Source: Microglena sp. YARC
Taxonomy: Eukaryota; Chlorophyta; Chlorophyceae; Chlamydomonadales; Chlamydomonadaceae
DNA length: 64,000 bases
Direction: 5' to 3'
Assembly: GCA_022414725.1 (NCBI GenBank)
Contig: CM039462.1
Span: 53,828,534 to 53,892,533, forward strand
Shown here: positions 45,570 to 58,916 of the stretch, piece after piece
Layout of the letters: each line of letters opens with the position of its first letter
How positions within the stretch are numbered: position 1 is the stretch's first letter
Translations under genes and position numbers: made by a program
The notes under the pieces: model-generated
What the model saw: only the letters and a program-made list of their open reading frames with translations
Told to the model about the DNA's origin: nothing
The model's database searches: none

Positions 45570-46010
45570 GGTGAGACCCTGCTTCATGCACCAGGATGTG
45601 GTGGTGATGGGGAGGGGGGGTAGAGCTTGGTGGTGGGGAGGAGGGGGAGGGTATTAGAGTTTGATGGTGGGGATTGTTTATGTGTTGTGGGGTGGGGGGT
45701 GGGGTGGGGGGGCAGAGGTAATATATTTGGAGAGCTTGGTGGTGGGGAGGGTACTAGAGTTTGATGGTGGGGGTTGTGTGGGTGGGGGTGGGGGGAAGGG
45801 CAGAGGGTAATAGATTTTGAGAGCTTCGTGGTGGGGAGGAGTGAAGGGTACTAGAGTTTGATGGTGGGGATTATGTGTGGTGGGGTGGGGGGGGGTGGGG
45901 GGGGGGGGGGGGGGGGGGGGGGCAGAGAGGGTGATAGATTTTGAGAGCTTGGTGGAGAGGTGGTGTTATCAGAGAGTATTAGATTTACTGAGTTTGTTGG
46001 TGATGGTGTT
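45570..46010 (+). repeat. 3'-flank tandem repeats of eIF5A
   Basis: GAGAGCTTGGTGGTGGGGAGG...TTTGATGGTGGGGATT units recur about four times (45625-45990) with G-run spacers. Confidence 0.75.
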
Positions 46011-46039
46011 GGTGGGTGGGGGAGGGAGGTATCGGAGGA

Positions 46040-46240
46040 TAATCTATTTATATCTCCCCCCCCCCCCTACCCCACCTAAAATGGGGGTCACATGAAAGAT
46101 TTTTCTTACCCTGTCCATTTATGCACTTTCATGGGTTTGTTGACCAAACATGATTTATTGCCAAGTTAAGATTTGGGTCAAAACAACTTTGGAGACCCCC
46201 ATGTCCAACTACATTTTGTGGAATCGGATCCTGGGGATAT
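46040..46240. repeat. Dispersed repeat CTAAAATGGGGGTCA..., copy 1
   Basis: CCTAAAATGGGGGTCACATG, then TTCATGGG...TGATTTATTGC...AAGTTAAGATTTGGG. A collinear, diverged copy is at 62360-62560. No coding capacity. Confidence 0.65.
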
Positions 46241-46439
46241 GTTCTGTTAGATGTGAAAATGGGTTACAGCAGCTTATTTCCTGCCCACCTATCCCACCCC
46301 ACCCCTGCGTTTAGCTCATTAATAGTGTATGATAATACGAGCTCTGCCTTATTTAGGGTTGACGAAGTTAATTCTACCCTCTATTATTAAGTGGGATTGG
46401 ATAACCAAGGAATCCGAATGAATGATGGATTTCCCTAAC

Positions 46440-46474
<35 letters not shown>

Positions 46475-48219
46475 TTTACCTCTCACCTGCCCCCACACAA
46501 ACCTTCTCTGCCCCGCAGGAGTACCTCTTGAATTCTTTTTTTGCTTTGGTTGCGGATCTAGTATGATGCTGCCAGTCTTCTTTAGCAGCTGAAATCCTGG
46601 TCCATAGTATAGATGATTGTTGATGGTAAATCCAAGAGAAGTATGAATCCACCTTGGCTAATGCCTGTCTCCCCCTGCCCCCTTTTGTTTTATGTCGGTG
46701 TGTCGAAGGGCATCCACCGGGTTTTTTCTGGGGGACTCTAAAATCTGCATCATTATAAGCAACCAGATATGCTAAGGTATAAATTGTGTCGGCATTGTAC
46801 TCAACCATGCGAGAAGGAATTGACCCTTCAAAAGATGTGAACGTGTGGAACGAATCTGACGCCCACCCCCAAGTGACAATCCCAATTTCCTTGAAATAGC
46901 TCGGTTAACTGGCTCCAGCTAACAATTTGGCTACTCGCCGTTTCGGCATTACAACAAAGCAAAATAACACATTGTCAAGCTCAAGGCAGCACAACTTTAA
47001 CTCGGTTACTCGGCTCTGGCCAGCATTTTTGCTGCCCACCGTCTTCGGCAAGGGAGGAAAATTATTAGGATAAGTCCTGGTAGCATGTCGTGAGAAACTC
47101 AGGAAACGCTTTACCTGTCACCGGCAGGGGGTTTCAAAAATAGGGGAGAAAGCAGCTCTGCGTAGCCGAATAGAGCCATAAACATTGAACAACTTTTGCG
47201 AAGCATCTTGACCGCTGCGATTCTGACAACTCTGGTCATGCAACTATTAGCAAAATGTTTGTGTGGGGAGGTGGTCGGAATCGTTTCAAACACCTCGACA
47301 TCTGTTGGAGGGTGGCGGAGTGAGACACGGGGGGAACTTAGGGCTTCAGCCCCGGTACCCTGGGGTCCAGAGGGGGTTAAACCGAAAAACCAAGGTCAGC
47401 TGAAAGAGCATTGAAAACCAATGTTTAGGTGGCCCGTTATGTAGATCGTATGGAATTTATCAGCCGCCCAGCCTTAATATTGATTATTGTCTGTCCGGAT
47501 AACACAGGGGTGTAGAAGACGCGCTCAGCAGGGTGCTCCCTGGTGCATAGCTCGGATAGCGCTCTGCAGTCCCAATTGCTGCCACTAGGATGGGATACAA
47601 GCTGACAGTTCCTCACAATCTGGGGTGCTCGCCGTTTCCCAATTTACGTTATCTAAGCAACTTCAAACGAACATAGAGCAAACATACAGTTCCCAACTTC
47701 CCATCAGCAAAGCATCTTCCAGGCCACCAAGGGGGGAAAACTGAAAATACTCAAGGCTGGTCCCGAGACATCGGAATACGGATTTCGTCGAACATCATGT
47801 ACCAGTAGACCAGTATGATAGGGTTTTTCAGGAGGGCGCCCAGCTTTGAGGTCAGACACGCAACTTGAACTTGTCACACCTGCGACGCATCCGAACCAGC
47901 ATAGCCTGCGTCCTAAGACACAACCAATCCATAGCCTGCATCCTGCGACACAACCATCTGTAGCTTCGTCTACGGCGCAACATACCCTCCCCACATTGCG
48001 CCTCAAAGGGGCGGCGCAACATACCCTTTGGCATTGCGCCTACGACATAGGACGCAGCGTCCTGGACTACCCTGCATGGAACTGCCCCCCGTTCGATTGT
48101 TTGGGATTCAATTCATCTGTACTTTTAGCCCCTCCTGTCACGATTGCACAAGTCCGATAAAGCCCCCCTTTATCTCGAGTCACTGGATCCCCCTGTGTTG
48201 TTTTATGCATGGCGCTTCC

Positions 48220-48251
<32 letters not shown>

Positions 48252-49610
48252 ATCCTTACCGCCTCCCTTTCCCCGTAGTCCAGCAGTGCTTAAGATAGTT
48301 TGTTGGTTTCGAATCGGCAACTACCGGTAATAGTACCGGTAGTGTTTGAAAAACTAATATTAACTACCGGTAATACTATTTTAGTATTATGTCATGGTAC
48401 GCCTTTCAGGTCGTATCATACTTACCTTGTACACGGTCACACCCGGCCAAGTCTGCGACTCTGGACCGGCAGCCAGCTAGCGGCTGATACCATCAGCCAG
48501 CTAGGACGCTTAGATTAGATACCGGCATACCCTGAGGCCGCCGGCTCCTATCGCTATTAGTTCTGGCAAGTTCGTCATTGCCTTCATCTCAACACTGTGT
48601 AACAACTGTGACATTGGCTCCAGGGTACTTCAAACGGCCAAAATGGCCAGTGCTTTAGCGCACTTGAAAACAAAAAAACTGCGCTTTGTAGTGCAAAAAG
48701 CGCAAAAATTGCTTTCGGCGCCCACAAGAGGTTGCAAAAAACTGCGCTCAAAGCGCAGAGGGGGTCAAAAAGTCAGCGCTCAAAAGCGCAAAAGCGCGCT
48801 TTGAATTACCCTGATTGGCTCATTGCCTACCGTGTCTTTGCCCCATCGTCAACGAGAAGCAAGGAAAACTACATATTATAATAATAATAGTTTTTCAAAT
48901 AAATTCAAAATTCTGGTGAGACGGCTCGTCTGTCTAATATTAACTAACATTCACTTATATGATTTATTCGCTAATATTAACTTCCTTAGCCTTTCCCTAC
49001 TCATGTAGTCCTGTGTGCCTGCTTGCTGAGTCTTGCTAGGTTGTTTTCTGTACTCTCTGTCTCGAGTCTCGACTCCCTCTTTACTTCATGGTGAGCCTAT
49101 GGTTGTCATCCTCGGCACTCAGGTCCTTTTCTGCAAGATGGTTGTGCTTGGGTGAATTTGCTTTTTTCCTTGAAGGGCATTATCGCTGCATATTAAGGTT
49201 CTCATAGCGCATGCCCTTGGTGTCTTTAGTTCTTTTTGGTTCGGCCCTCCTCTCTTGTCTTTCTTGGGCATCGTGCTCTGGATTGCCTTCCTTGGTATCC
49301 CTCCCCTTTCCGCTCTCCTTTCCGCCTCAAGTTTCTTTCCATTTTGTTCCTAGTTTCTTTTTCAGGTTTGTGGGGGTGCCTCAAAATCCATCATGCTCCT
49401 TGTTATAAAATTGGATGGTAGGCAGGCTGTGCTGCTGTCCGGTCTAGGCAGTGATTTGACGACTTTATGTAACTCACCCTCTCCCTCATTCTCGAGCACC
49501 CCTATTCTGTGGCAGGGAACTATAGCAAGACAAAATTAAAGGCCGTGTTGTGGGCCGTGTTAGTGGGAAAAGTAGTGTCGATATGCGAAGAATAGCACAT
49601 AAGGAAAACT
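46241..49610. other. Intergenic region with repeats only
   Basis: Poly-C at 46441-46474, hairpin repeats at 46907, 47008 and 47598, a MITE at 47818 and a poly-C run at about 48222-48250. ACCGGTA/AATATT palindrome-rich segments (48315-48400, 48885-48990) resemble the interior and TTTGAAAAAC arm of the 33764 hAT-like MITE. A GCGCTTT-rich stretch lies at 48650-48810. A 110-codon minus-strand frame (46808-46476) has no recognised domain. Confidence 0.5.
47818..48075 (+). mobile_element. GACGCAAC-type MITE, copy 5 (largest)
   Basis: Left AGGGTTTTTCAGGAGGG and right GTCCTGGACTACCCTG are inverted relative to one another; the interior has CCTGCGTCCTAAGACAC and related modules. Confidence 0.55.
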
Positions 49611-49680
49611 GCGACACGAGGAAATCGAATCCCCGTCTGTTCAGTAGCAGGGAACCAATCTACCACTATACCACTACCGC
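49611..49680 (-). tRNA. tRNA-Gly-like gene or pseudogene with GCT in the anticodon position
   Basis: The minus strand gives GCGGTAG for the 5' acceptor strand, TGGTATAGTGGTAGA (A box), a GTTCC-CTGCTAC-TGAAC anticodon arm, and GGGGA-TTCGATT-TCCTC (T arm, B box), 70 nt in all. The body resembles tRNA-Gly(GCC). The loop reads GCT, and there are mismatches at the acceptor base and anticodon stem end. It may be a pseudogene or a SINE head. Another T-arm-like GTTCGAGTCCC lies at 49758 on the + strand. Confidence 0.4.
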
Positions 49681-49889
49681 ACGATGATGGTGCTATGTTA
49701 TCCGATTCGTGGTTTCGTCAAAATAGCCGAGAGAGCCGTTAGGTGGATTACGGCGAGTTCGAGTCCCACTGCCGGAAGACAGTGGGTTCGGAGTCCGCTC
49801 CCTCGGGGGCGGTGGTGTTTCCACTGCCAGGATAAGTGCCCATTGTAATCTTCTTCTACGGCGAGATCCGTTCGCCCAGACCACCGCGG

Positions 49890-50360
49890 TGGCCAGAGGG
49901 AATGCTACGACTTCGAAATCCGTCCGCCTAGAATGGGTCAGGCACTGAGGCGCTTGCAGTACGCACAGTTGCTCAACTTGCTTTACTTTATGCTTGAGAA
50001 TATGGTAATCCTATGTTTGCTACAAACATATGGAGACTATTTCTTGGACTTGCGACTCGGTCGCGCTTATCAACAGGGCAACAAATACCGTCAAGTGAGT
50101 TCAGGCGAGATTCGTTCGTTCAGACCACCGGAGGCGGAGGGCTACGACTTCGCAATCCGTCCGGCTATAATGGGTCAGGCGCTTGCAGTACGCACAGTTG
50201 CTCAACTCGCGTAACTTCATGCTTGAGATTATCTCGTAGTTATTCCAGAGTTACTCCTATACTTGCGACAGACCCATCGAGACTCTTTCTTGGACTCGCG
50301 ACTCAGTCGCGCTTAGTGATGCAGTTTCGCAGTAAACCTTCCTTCAACTCTTCGAGCCAG
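49890..50360 (+). repeat. Two-unit tandem repeat of about 250 bp
   Basis: GCTACGACTTCG...ATGGGTCAGGC...GCTTGCAGTACGCACAGTTG occurs at about 49906 and 50140. The following TTTCTTGGACT...GCGACTC-GTCGCGCTTA part occurs at 50040 and 50286. Open frames across it are short. No gene recognised. Confidence 0.7.
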
Positions 50361-51257
50361 CAATTTCAGCAACCGAGGTTGCCTCGGATATATCACGCTT
50401 GCTCAACCGCCTCCAGGGCGTTCCCTCGGATCATATCCCGGTATCAAGGAATGTTGCACCGAAACAGAGTCCTTTGCCCACCAGGCAGAAGAATGTCACA
50501 TACTGACATACGGCACTCGACGACTATGCCGTGCCCCCATTGCTAGATCGCCCATGCAGGACGTAAGGAACCAAGGGTGATCAAGTCCACACTCAACTCA
50601 ACTTCAATGATCTCATGTCTTCCATCCAACTTCACTTTTCCAGCTCTTACTCCCCCCCATTCCCCTTGAACCCTACACCACCTAAACAGCCAAGGAAGTG
50701 CCCCTTCACCACCTGCACTGTCACGGGACGCCCCTCGACCACCCGCACTGCCATGCGATTTACTGGGATCAGATCGCACGGTGCTTGTTAACAGCCCCTC
50801 CGGATATTGAATGGACCCAGTGGCTGGGCTTCGGGGAGCTGCCATGAGAAGCCCATAAATGAAACAGTGTTTAAGACAGCCCGAAGGCTGCTAGACCATG
50901 CCGTCGAACAAGATCCCAAATCGTCGAGTTTACCGTATGCGCCTAATAAAATGGCGGTAAATAGGGCTTGCGGAAAATTCCCTAAACGAATGAAATAATT
51001 TTACGCCATTAAAGTCGGCGGAGTAGCAGAGCAGCCCAGAGTTGGATGAAATAAATGTAACAATCAAATTCGGAGTCAGGTTGATAGATTTTATACGGTA
51101 CCACTGGGTACCACCAAGGTTTATTCTGCCAGCAAACACCAAGCCTCAAGGTTGATCGACCGTGCGATTCAGGTGGGAGCCAAGAGTTGGATGAAAACAA
51201 ATGTAGCAAAGGTGTCTACCTACTCTGTCCATGCATCGGACAACCCCTCGACTCCTC

Positions 51258-51432
51258 CTTCGGTCGCTCTTGGCGTTGCAGGTCGTCGTCAACCGCGATG
51301 GTAGCTTGTCCAGTTGAGGTAGGACACCGCTCCCCACCAGCGTACGACGGGCTCCCTTAACACCACGCTCCACCAGGCGTTATCATTACCTATTTTTTCC
51401 CCCATCGCCTCCAGACTCTTCGCCATCAGTCG
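51258..51432 (+). mobile_element. SINE-like body, copy 3 (lacks the tRNA-like head)
   Basis: CGGTCGCTCTTGGCGTTGCA through TCGCCATCAGTC matches 22430-22605. Confidence 0.6.
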
Positions 51433-52309
51433 AATTCTCAGACAGCCCCTCGTCAAGCTCTAAGCCCTCATCTATCAACACCTCGTCATCAGACTGAGCA
51501 TCCTCATCAGAGCCATCGCCACCAGCCCCTTCAACCTCTTCATCGCTTCATAGGTCGGCAGCATAGGTAGGAGCAACCTGCCTTTGCATACTTTCTTTAA
51601 AACAATGATTTGTTCGAGTTTACATTTTCCTAGTAATAATTTGTTTAACTGCCGAAGACGGCGAGCAGACAAATTGCTGGCTGAAGCTATGTAACCAAGT
51701 TCAAGTTCAAGTATACTTCTCTTCCTCTTTCCTAGCTCAGATGCTGGAACGGAACACCTCTCGGTGCCTTCTGAATTAGAAGCACCTACCATCCTAGTTG
51801 CAACAGCACTCATCCTCTTAGCAGATATAATCAAATTATCACTGTAGCACGAACTCAGGGCCCCCGTCGGTTAAACGATTGTTTGGGGCTCAGTTCATCA
51901 GTGCTTTTTCTTTTTAAGCCCTTCATATACGGTTGGGCAAGTCCCTTTAGCCTATTTGGTCTACCCCTGGACTGTAACATACACATTTACATCCGAAGAC
52001 AGCGAGCAGCCAAAATGCTGGCTGAAGCTATGTATAAATATGTGCATTAATAGTACGCCTTATTGTGAGGCGTGAGGTTGAAGCTATGTCACCAAGTTCA
52101 AGTTCATCGAACAAGATCACAAATCACAAATTGTTTAGTTGTGAAAGGAATTTCACCCCAGGTGGTGGGTTACTAACCAGCTAATCTAACCAGCAACACC
52201 GAGGATTCAGTTTGAATGGCGCTGCCACTCCTACAAAAGAGTGGGCGCACACACATGGCAGAATTCGTGTGTCTACTGCTATCCAGTTGTGTCAGATAGT
52301 GTGCGTGTT

Positions 52310-52313
<4 letters not shown>

Positions 52314-52366
<53 letters not shown>

Positions 52367-52400
52367 TGGTGGTGGTGGTGGTGGTGGTGGTGGGGGGGGG
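52314..52400. repeat. (GT)n then (GGT)n microsatellite
   Basis: About 25 GT units followed by about eight GGT units and a G-run. Confidence 0.9.
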
Positions 52401-52654
52401 CATGTGTGTGAGTGTGTGTGTGCGCGCGTGAGAGTGTGTGCATGTGTGAGGGTGAGGGTGAGGGTATGCGTACATGTGTGTGTGTTTGAATGCAACTATC
52501 TCATGCCACTTTGTAGACACAATTCGTGTGTGCACCGCTATCCACTTGAGTCAGTCAGAGACTTTAGTTAGTTTGTGTTTACGGTTGTGTTGTGTTGTGT
52601 TGTGTTTTGTTACGGTTGTGTTGTGTTTTGTTGTGTTGTACGGTTTACCCATCC

Positions 52655-53117
52655 CTGATCTTCGCCCCAAACGGATCTTAGGGGAGGGGCCAGATACACA
52701 CATAAACACTGACTCCAACCCTAATCTGGGGACCCTGATCTTCGCTCCAAACGGATCTTAGGGGAGGGGCCAGATACACACATAAACACTGAACACCAAC
52801 CCTAATCCGAGAACCCTGATCTTTTGCCTAAGATCCCTCTTATCCCAGAGGGACCTTGGGCAAGGAGCCAGCTAGGTACGGTGAAACAATATCCCTACGG
52901 GTTCGCTTTAGTGTTCGAGGTCGCTGTCAACCGCCATGGTAGCTTTGTCCAGGTAAAGTAGCAGCCCGTTCCCTACCGCCGTAAGACGGGGCTCCTTGAT
53001 ACCACGCCTTACCAGGCGGTATCATAACATTACTGTGAGACAAGATCTTGGACAGCAGAGCATGTGATTGCACTGACCCTGATCTTCACACAAACCCTAA
53101 TCCCGAAACCCTGATCT
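52655..53117 (-). repeat. Echo array of the nucleoredoxin C-terminal coding end and 3' flank
   Basis: Read on +, CCCTGATCTTC...GGATCTTAGG...GGGCCAG units at about 52660, 52731 and 52815 match 53112-53160, which holds the last codons and stop. A further piece (TTGGACAGCAGAGCATGTG) near 53050 matches 53172-53193. The copies lie 3' of the gene, as in the transporter gene. Confidence 0.7.
52905..53035 (+). mobile_element. SINE-like body, copy 4 (diverged)
   Basis: GTCAACCGCCATGGTAGCTT and ACCACGCCTTACCAGGCGGT match the 22367 family. It lies inside the nucleoredoxin 3' echo array. Confidence 0.5.
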
Positions 53118-56100
53118 TCACGCTAGAGGGATCTTAGGCAGGGAGCCAGCTAGGTACTGTGACACAAGCTCTTGGATGGCAGAGCCTGTGATTGCTCCAC
53201 TTGGGTAGTAGCCCCCCTCTGCCCCGGGAGCCATTTCAGCACCCATCTTGTAAAAGCATTGGGAAGGTACATCGAGCAGCACTACAGTCTCCTTCCCAGC
53301 TCGCATTGGCTCCATCTGCGTTATTGCCAAAGATAGGGGTGCTGGTGTTGGTGGCGTTGCTTTATTTGATCACAGTGGTGGTGGTGGTGGTGGTGGTATT
53401 GACGTCGTTCTTTGTTGTTGTAGTGGTGGTGGTAAAAGCGTTGGGAGGGAACGTCGAGCAGCACTACAGCCTCCTTGCCAGCACTCATTGGCTCCATCTG
53501 CGTTATGGCCAGAGAGGGTGGTGTTGGTTTAATTTTATGTTTGTTGTCGTGGTGGTGGTCGCATTGTCGCCGTCCTTAGTTGTAGTGGCGGTGGTAGAAA
53601 AATAGAAAAGGTGCATCGAGCAGCACTACAGTCTCCTTGCCAGCACTCATTGGCTCCATCTGCGTTATGGCCAGAGAGTTTGTTTTGTTTGTTTGTTTTT
53701 TGTCGTGGTGGTGGTGGTGGGTGGTGGTATTGACGTCGTGCTTAATGTTTGCTTTTGTTTGTTGTAGTGGTGGTGGTAAAAATATAGAAAGGGTACATCG
53801 AGCAGCACTACAGTCTCCTTGCCAGCACTCATTGGCTCCATCTGCGTTATGGCCAGAGAGATGTTTTTGTTTGTTTGTCGTGGTGGTGGTGGTGGGTGGT
53901 GGTATTGACGTCGTGCTTAATGTTTGCTTTTGTTTGTTGTAGTGGTGGTGGTGGTAAAAATATAGAAAGGTACATCGAGCAGCACTACAGTTTCCTTGCC
54001 AGCACTCATTGGCCCCATCTGCGTTATGGCCAGAGAGATGTATTTGTTTGTTTGTTGTCGTGGTGGTGGTGGTGGGTGGTGGTGGTAAACCACATCAAAT
54101 CAAACCACATCACACCAGCACTTCCCACGTCTCCCCTTTCAGAACTCCATCACCTGTCCCATCAGCTCATTGCTCTTGGGGGTATACCACACCACACCAC
54201 AGCATACCACACCAAACCAAAGTATACCACACCACACAACAGCAGTACTTCACACGTCTCACCTTACATAACTGCATCACCTGCTCCATCAGCTGATTGC
54301 TCTTGGGGGTGTACCACACCACACCACACTACAGCATAGCACACCACACCACAGCATACCACACCAAACCACACCAGTACTTCACACGTCTCACCTTACA
54401 TAAATCTATCACCTGTCCCATCAGCTGATTGCTCTTGGGGGTATACCACACCACACCACACCACACCACACTACAGCATACCACACCAAACCAAAGTATA
54501 CCACGCCACACCACAGCAGTACTTCACACGTCTCACCTTACAGAAATCTATCACCTGCTCCATCAGCTGATTGCTCTTGGGGGTGTATAAGAATGTGACG
54601 TCTTCGCCAGCTGCCAGGGTGGCACGTGCCACGTCACCAAGCAGCTCCTCAGATCTAGCAGCACCTTCCTCAGGTGTGGTGTCGTCTAGCGCCAGAAGCA
54701 GTACAGGACCATCGTTCAGACTGGACGCGGTGTATGGGCCTAGCCGGTCGACTGGGGGGTGAGTGGGGGAGTCAGGGTAGGGTAGTGAGTGGGGAGGGGG
54801 GGAGGGGGGGTTAACCGTGTGGAGTGGTGTCGTCTAGCGCAAATGGAAGTACAGGAGCATTGTTGAGGCTGGACGCGGTGTAGGGGCCTAGCAGGTCCAC
54901 TGGGGTGGAGAGGGAGGGTGCGGAGAGTCAGGGTGGGTTGGTGGCAAGGAGGGAGGGGAGGGAGGGTGGGTGAAGGGTGTCAGGGTGTAGTGTGATGTTG
55001 TCCAGCGCAAAAGGAAGTACATGACCATAGTTGAGACTGGAGGCGGTGCAGGGGCCTAGCAGGTTGACTGGGGTGGAGAGGGGGGTGGGTCGGGAAGGGG
55101 GGAAGTCAGGGTAGGGTGGTAAGCGGGGTGGGGAGTGGGGTGGCGTGGGGAGGGGGGGAGTAAGGGTGGGTGAACTGTGGGGGTGTTGTCTAGCGCCAGA
55201 AGCAGTACAGGACCATCGTTTAGGCTGGACGCGTTGTAGGGGCCTAGCAGATTAACTTGGGCGGAGAGGCGGGGTGGGGTGGGTAGGGGGGTAGTCACAG
55301 TAGGGTGGCAAAGAGAGTCAGGGTGTATTGGTGACAGGGGGAGACGGGAGGGAGGGTGAGTGGAGGGTGTCAGGTTGTGGTGTGGGCTTGCCTAGCACCC
55401 AAAAAATCACAGGACCATCGTTGAGATTGGACGCGGTGTAGGGGCCTAGCAAATTGACTGGGGTGGAGGGAAAAAATAGGACTCACCAGGCTTGGGCCGC
55501 CATGGGAAATCCACCCCCTCAGGGTCAGTCCCAACTGCTTCCCTGCTGTTAGTGGCCACCACATTATCCTCAGGGTCTACCACCACCACCACCACCACCA
55601 GGGTGGGGATGCCATCTAAGTCAAAATACACACATAGGAGGGGAAAAAACATGAAAAAGCACCCCACACACCTACACCATACACGCACATGATAAATCCA
55701 ACGCCTACCTGCTGTTAGTGGCCAGGTTAGGGATGCCATCCAAGTCAAAGACATACACATTCGAGCTTGCAAAAAAGCAAAAAAGCAAAAAAGCAAAAAA
55801 AAAATGAAATCTCACCTGGCTTGGGCCTCCATGGGTGGTCCACCCCCTCAGGGTCAGTCCCAACTGCTTCTCTGCTGTAAGGGGTCGTCACTGCCAGGCT
55901 GGCGCTTCTAAAATGCATTTTTAATAAATAGTAATAACAAATATATACAAATATATTAAAATTAAAACTCACCAGGCTTTGGCCGCCATGGGAGGTCCAC
56001 CCCCTGTGGGTCAGTCCCAACTGCCTCCCTGCCGTAAGTGGTCGTCACTGTCAGGCTGGCGCTTCTAAAATGCTTTTTTAATAAATTAGTGATAACAAAA

Positions 56101-58885
56101 TATATTACAAATATATTAAAATTAAAACTCACCAGGCTTGGGCTGCCATGGGAGGTCCACTCCCTCAGGGTCAGTCCCAACTGCTTCCCTGCCAATAGTG
56201 GTAGTCACCGCCAGGCTGGCGCTGCCAAATTGTAAAAAAAAAAGCGCTCACCAGGCTTGGGCCACCATGGGAAGTAAAAAATCGAAAAATGAAGAATAAA
56301 CATGAGCATTAAAAATTAATAATGTAAAAAATGTAAATAATGCAAAAAACCACTCACCTGGCTTGGGCCGCCAAGGGAAGTCTACCCCCTCAGGGTCAGT
56401 CCCAACTGCTTCCCTGCCATTAGTGGTCACCAAATTGTCCTCAGGGTCCACCACCACCAGGGTGGGAATGCCATCTAAGTCAAAAAGAGTGTTCAGGGCG
56501 GCCTTGGTTGGCTGATCGGCAAAGGGCACAGCAAGAAAAGAGCCCATCTCACTAAGGTAGGACTTGAAGTCTTCATCGCTGTGTGGTGGGGTGGGGTGTG
56601 GGTGGGGTGGGGGCGTGTGAGGGGTGTGTGGGGGGGGAGGGATGGGGGCAGGGGGATGGGGGGTCTGTGTCCTGGTGTCCTGGTGTGTTGGGGGGTAGGG
56701 GGGGTAGGGGGTAGGGGGGGGTGGGGTGGGGTGGGGGGGCTGTTAGTGATTTCAGGCAGTGGTGGTGAGGGTGGTGGCCTTGGTTGGCTGATTGGAAAAG
56801 GGCACAGCAAGAAAAGAAACCCATCTCGCTTAAGTAGGACTTGAAGTCTTCATTGCTATGTATTGGGGTGGGGTGGGGGGGGTGGGGGGGGGTGGGGGGG
56901 GGCAGCCTTGTGAGGGGGGTGGGGGTGGGGGTGGGGGGTCTGTGTGTCTGTGTCCTGGTGTGTTGGGGGGGTAGGGATGGGGGTAGGGGGGGGGGGGGGG
57001 GGGGTGTCTGTGTGTCTGTGTGTCTGTGTCCTGGTTGTGTTGGGGAGGTAGGGGGGGGGGGGGTCTGTGTGTCTATGTCCTGGTGTGTTGGGGGGTAGGG
57101 ATGGGGGTAGGGGGGTCTTTTGTGTCGGTTGTGTCGGTGTCCTGGTGTGTTGGGGGGGTAGGGGGGGGGGGGGGGGGGTCTGCTAGTGATTTCAGGCAGT
57201 GGTGGTGAGGGTGGTGGCCTTGGTTGGCTGATTGGCAAAGGGCACAGCAAGAAAAGAGCCCATCTCACCAAGGGAGGACTTGAAGTCTTCATTGCTGTGT
57301 ATTGGGGTGGGTGGTGTGGTTAATTGGGTTGGTTGTTGGTTGGAGGGTGGTGGCGTGTGAGAGGGGGGGGGGGGGGGTCTGGGGAGCTGGTAGAGATTTC
57401 AGCTGATCGGCGAAGGGCACAGTAAGGCAAGTGGCATTCTTTCATAGATAGAAGCCTTGAAGTATTCCTTACTGTTACTTTGGGGTATGGTTGGTAGTTG
57501 GAGGGTGGTGGTAGTTGTTGCTAGGTGGCTGGTGGGGGTGAGGGGGTGTTAGGGTGCTGGGTGTGTGTGGTGTGGGGTGTGTGTGGTGGTGGGGGGGCTG
57601 GTAGTGATTTTAGGCAGTGGTGGTGGTGGTGGTGATGGCGGGGGTGGGCACTTAGGTGGGCGTTGAAGTCTTCCTCGCTGTTACTTGGGGTATGGTTGGT
57701 GGTTGGAGGGTGGTGGTAGTAGTTGCTAGGTGGCTGGTGGGGGTGAGGGGGTGCTAGGGTGCTGAGGTGTGGGGTGTGTGTGTGGGGGGGGGGCTCGGTA
57801 GTGGTTTTAGGCAGTGGTGGTGGTGGTGATGGCGGGGGTGGGCACTTAGGTAGGCGTTGAAGTCTTTCTCGCTGTTCATTGGGGTGGTTGGTAGTTGGAG
57901 GGTGGTGGTAGTTGTTGCTGGGTGGCTGGGGGTGAGGGGGTGCTAGGGTGCTGGGGGTGTGGGATGTGTGTGTGTGTGTGGGGGGGGGGCTAGGTAGTAA
58001 TTTCAGGCAGTGGTGGTGGTGGTGGTGGCGGGGTGGGCACTTAGGTAGGCGTTGAAGTCTTCCTTGCTGTTAATTGGGGTGGTGGCGTGTGAGGGGGGCA
58101 TGGGGGAGGGGGAGGGGTCTGCGTGTCTGTGCTGGTGGTGGTGATGGCGGGGGTGGTCAGTTAAGTAGGCCTTGAAGTCTTCCTTGCTGTTTATTGGGGT
58201 GGGGTGGGATGGGGTGGGTCTAGTTTAGTTTGGGTTGTTTTGGCAGAGTCCCCCCCTTCTGGGGGGCGGAAGCCCCCAGTGTTATCCCGTTGTCCGTTTG
58301 TGCGACCGAAACATGGAAGCCCGACACGTCAGCCAACTGTCTCATAACTAACTGGCTTTGGTCAGCTCCATCGTTGCCACCTTTCGTTCTGTTGCCTGTC
58401 CTCCCCACCCGCACCTCCACCCTACCCACGCCACCCACACCCACAGACCCCCCCCCCCCCTCCTTCTGCCAGCACTAATGAATAATGAAAACACACTCCG
58501 AAGCTTTTGCCCTATCCCACCACCACCCACCACCACCACCCAAAACCAACCTAACCCCCTCACCTTATGCCTCAGCAATTATAAAGACTATATACAGCTT
58601 TGCCCTATCCCCCCCCCCACCCCCCACCCCACCCACCCACCCACACACACTTTCTGTCAGCACTAATGAAGACACACTCCAAAGCTTTGCCCCCCCTCTC
58701 CACCCACCCCCCACCCCCCCCACCCACCACTCACACACCTTCTGTCAGCACTAATAAAGACGCACTCCAAAGCTTTGCCCTACCCCCCCCCTCCCCCTTC
58801 CCCCCACCCCCACCCCACACACACACACCCTTACCTTTCTGTCAGCACTAATAAAGATGCACTCCAAAGCTTTGCCCTGTCCCCC

Positions 58886-58916
<31 letters not shown>

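Larger units (their letters stand above)
50361..52640. other. Intergenic region, no gene recognised
   Basis: Contains a SINE-like copy (51258-51432), inverted hairpin repeats (51652, 51991) and (GT)n/(GGT)n (52314-52397). A minus-strand frame (51834-51475) is low-similarity and overlaps the hairpin repeat, so I do not call it. Confidence 0.5.

Noticed and set aside
46476..46808. 110-codon minus-strand frame as a gene
   Set aside because: No recognisable domain and no splice or promoter context; it lies in repeat-rich intergenic DNA.
56573..57292. 239-codon Pro-rich minus-strand frame
   Set aside because: It runs through two nucleoredoxin exon echoes and G-rich spacers; the embedded [15 protein letters not shown] is an echo in a wrong frame.
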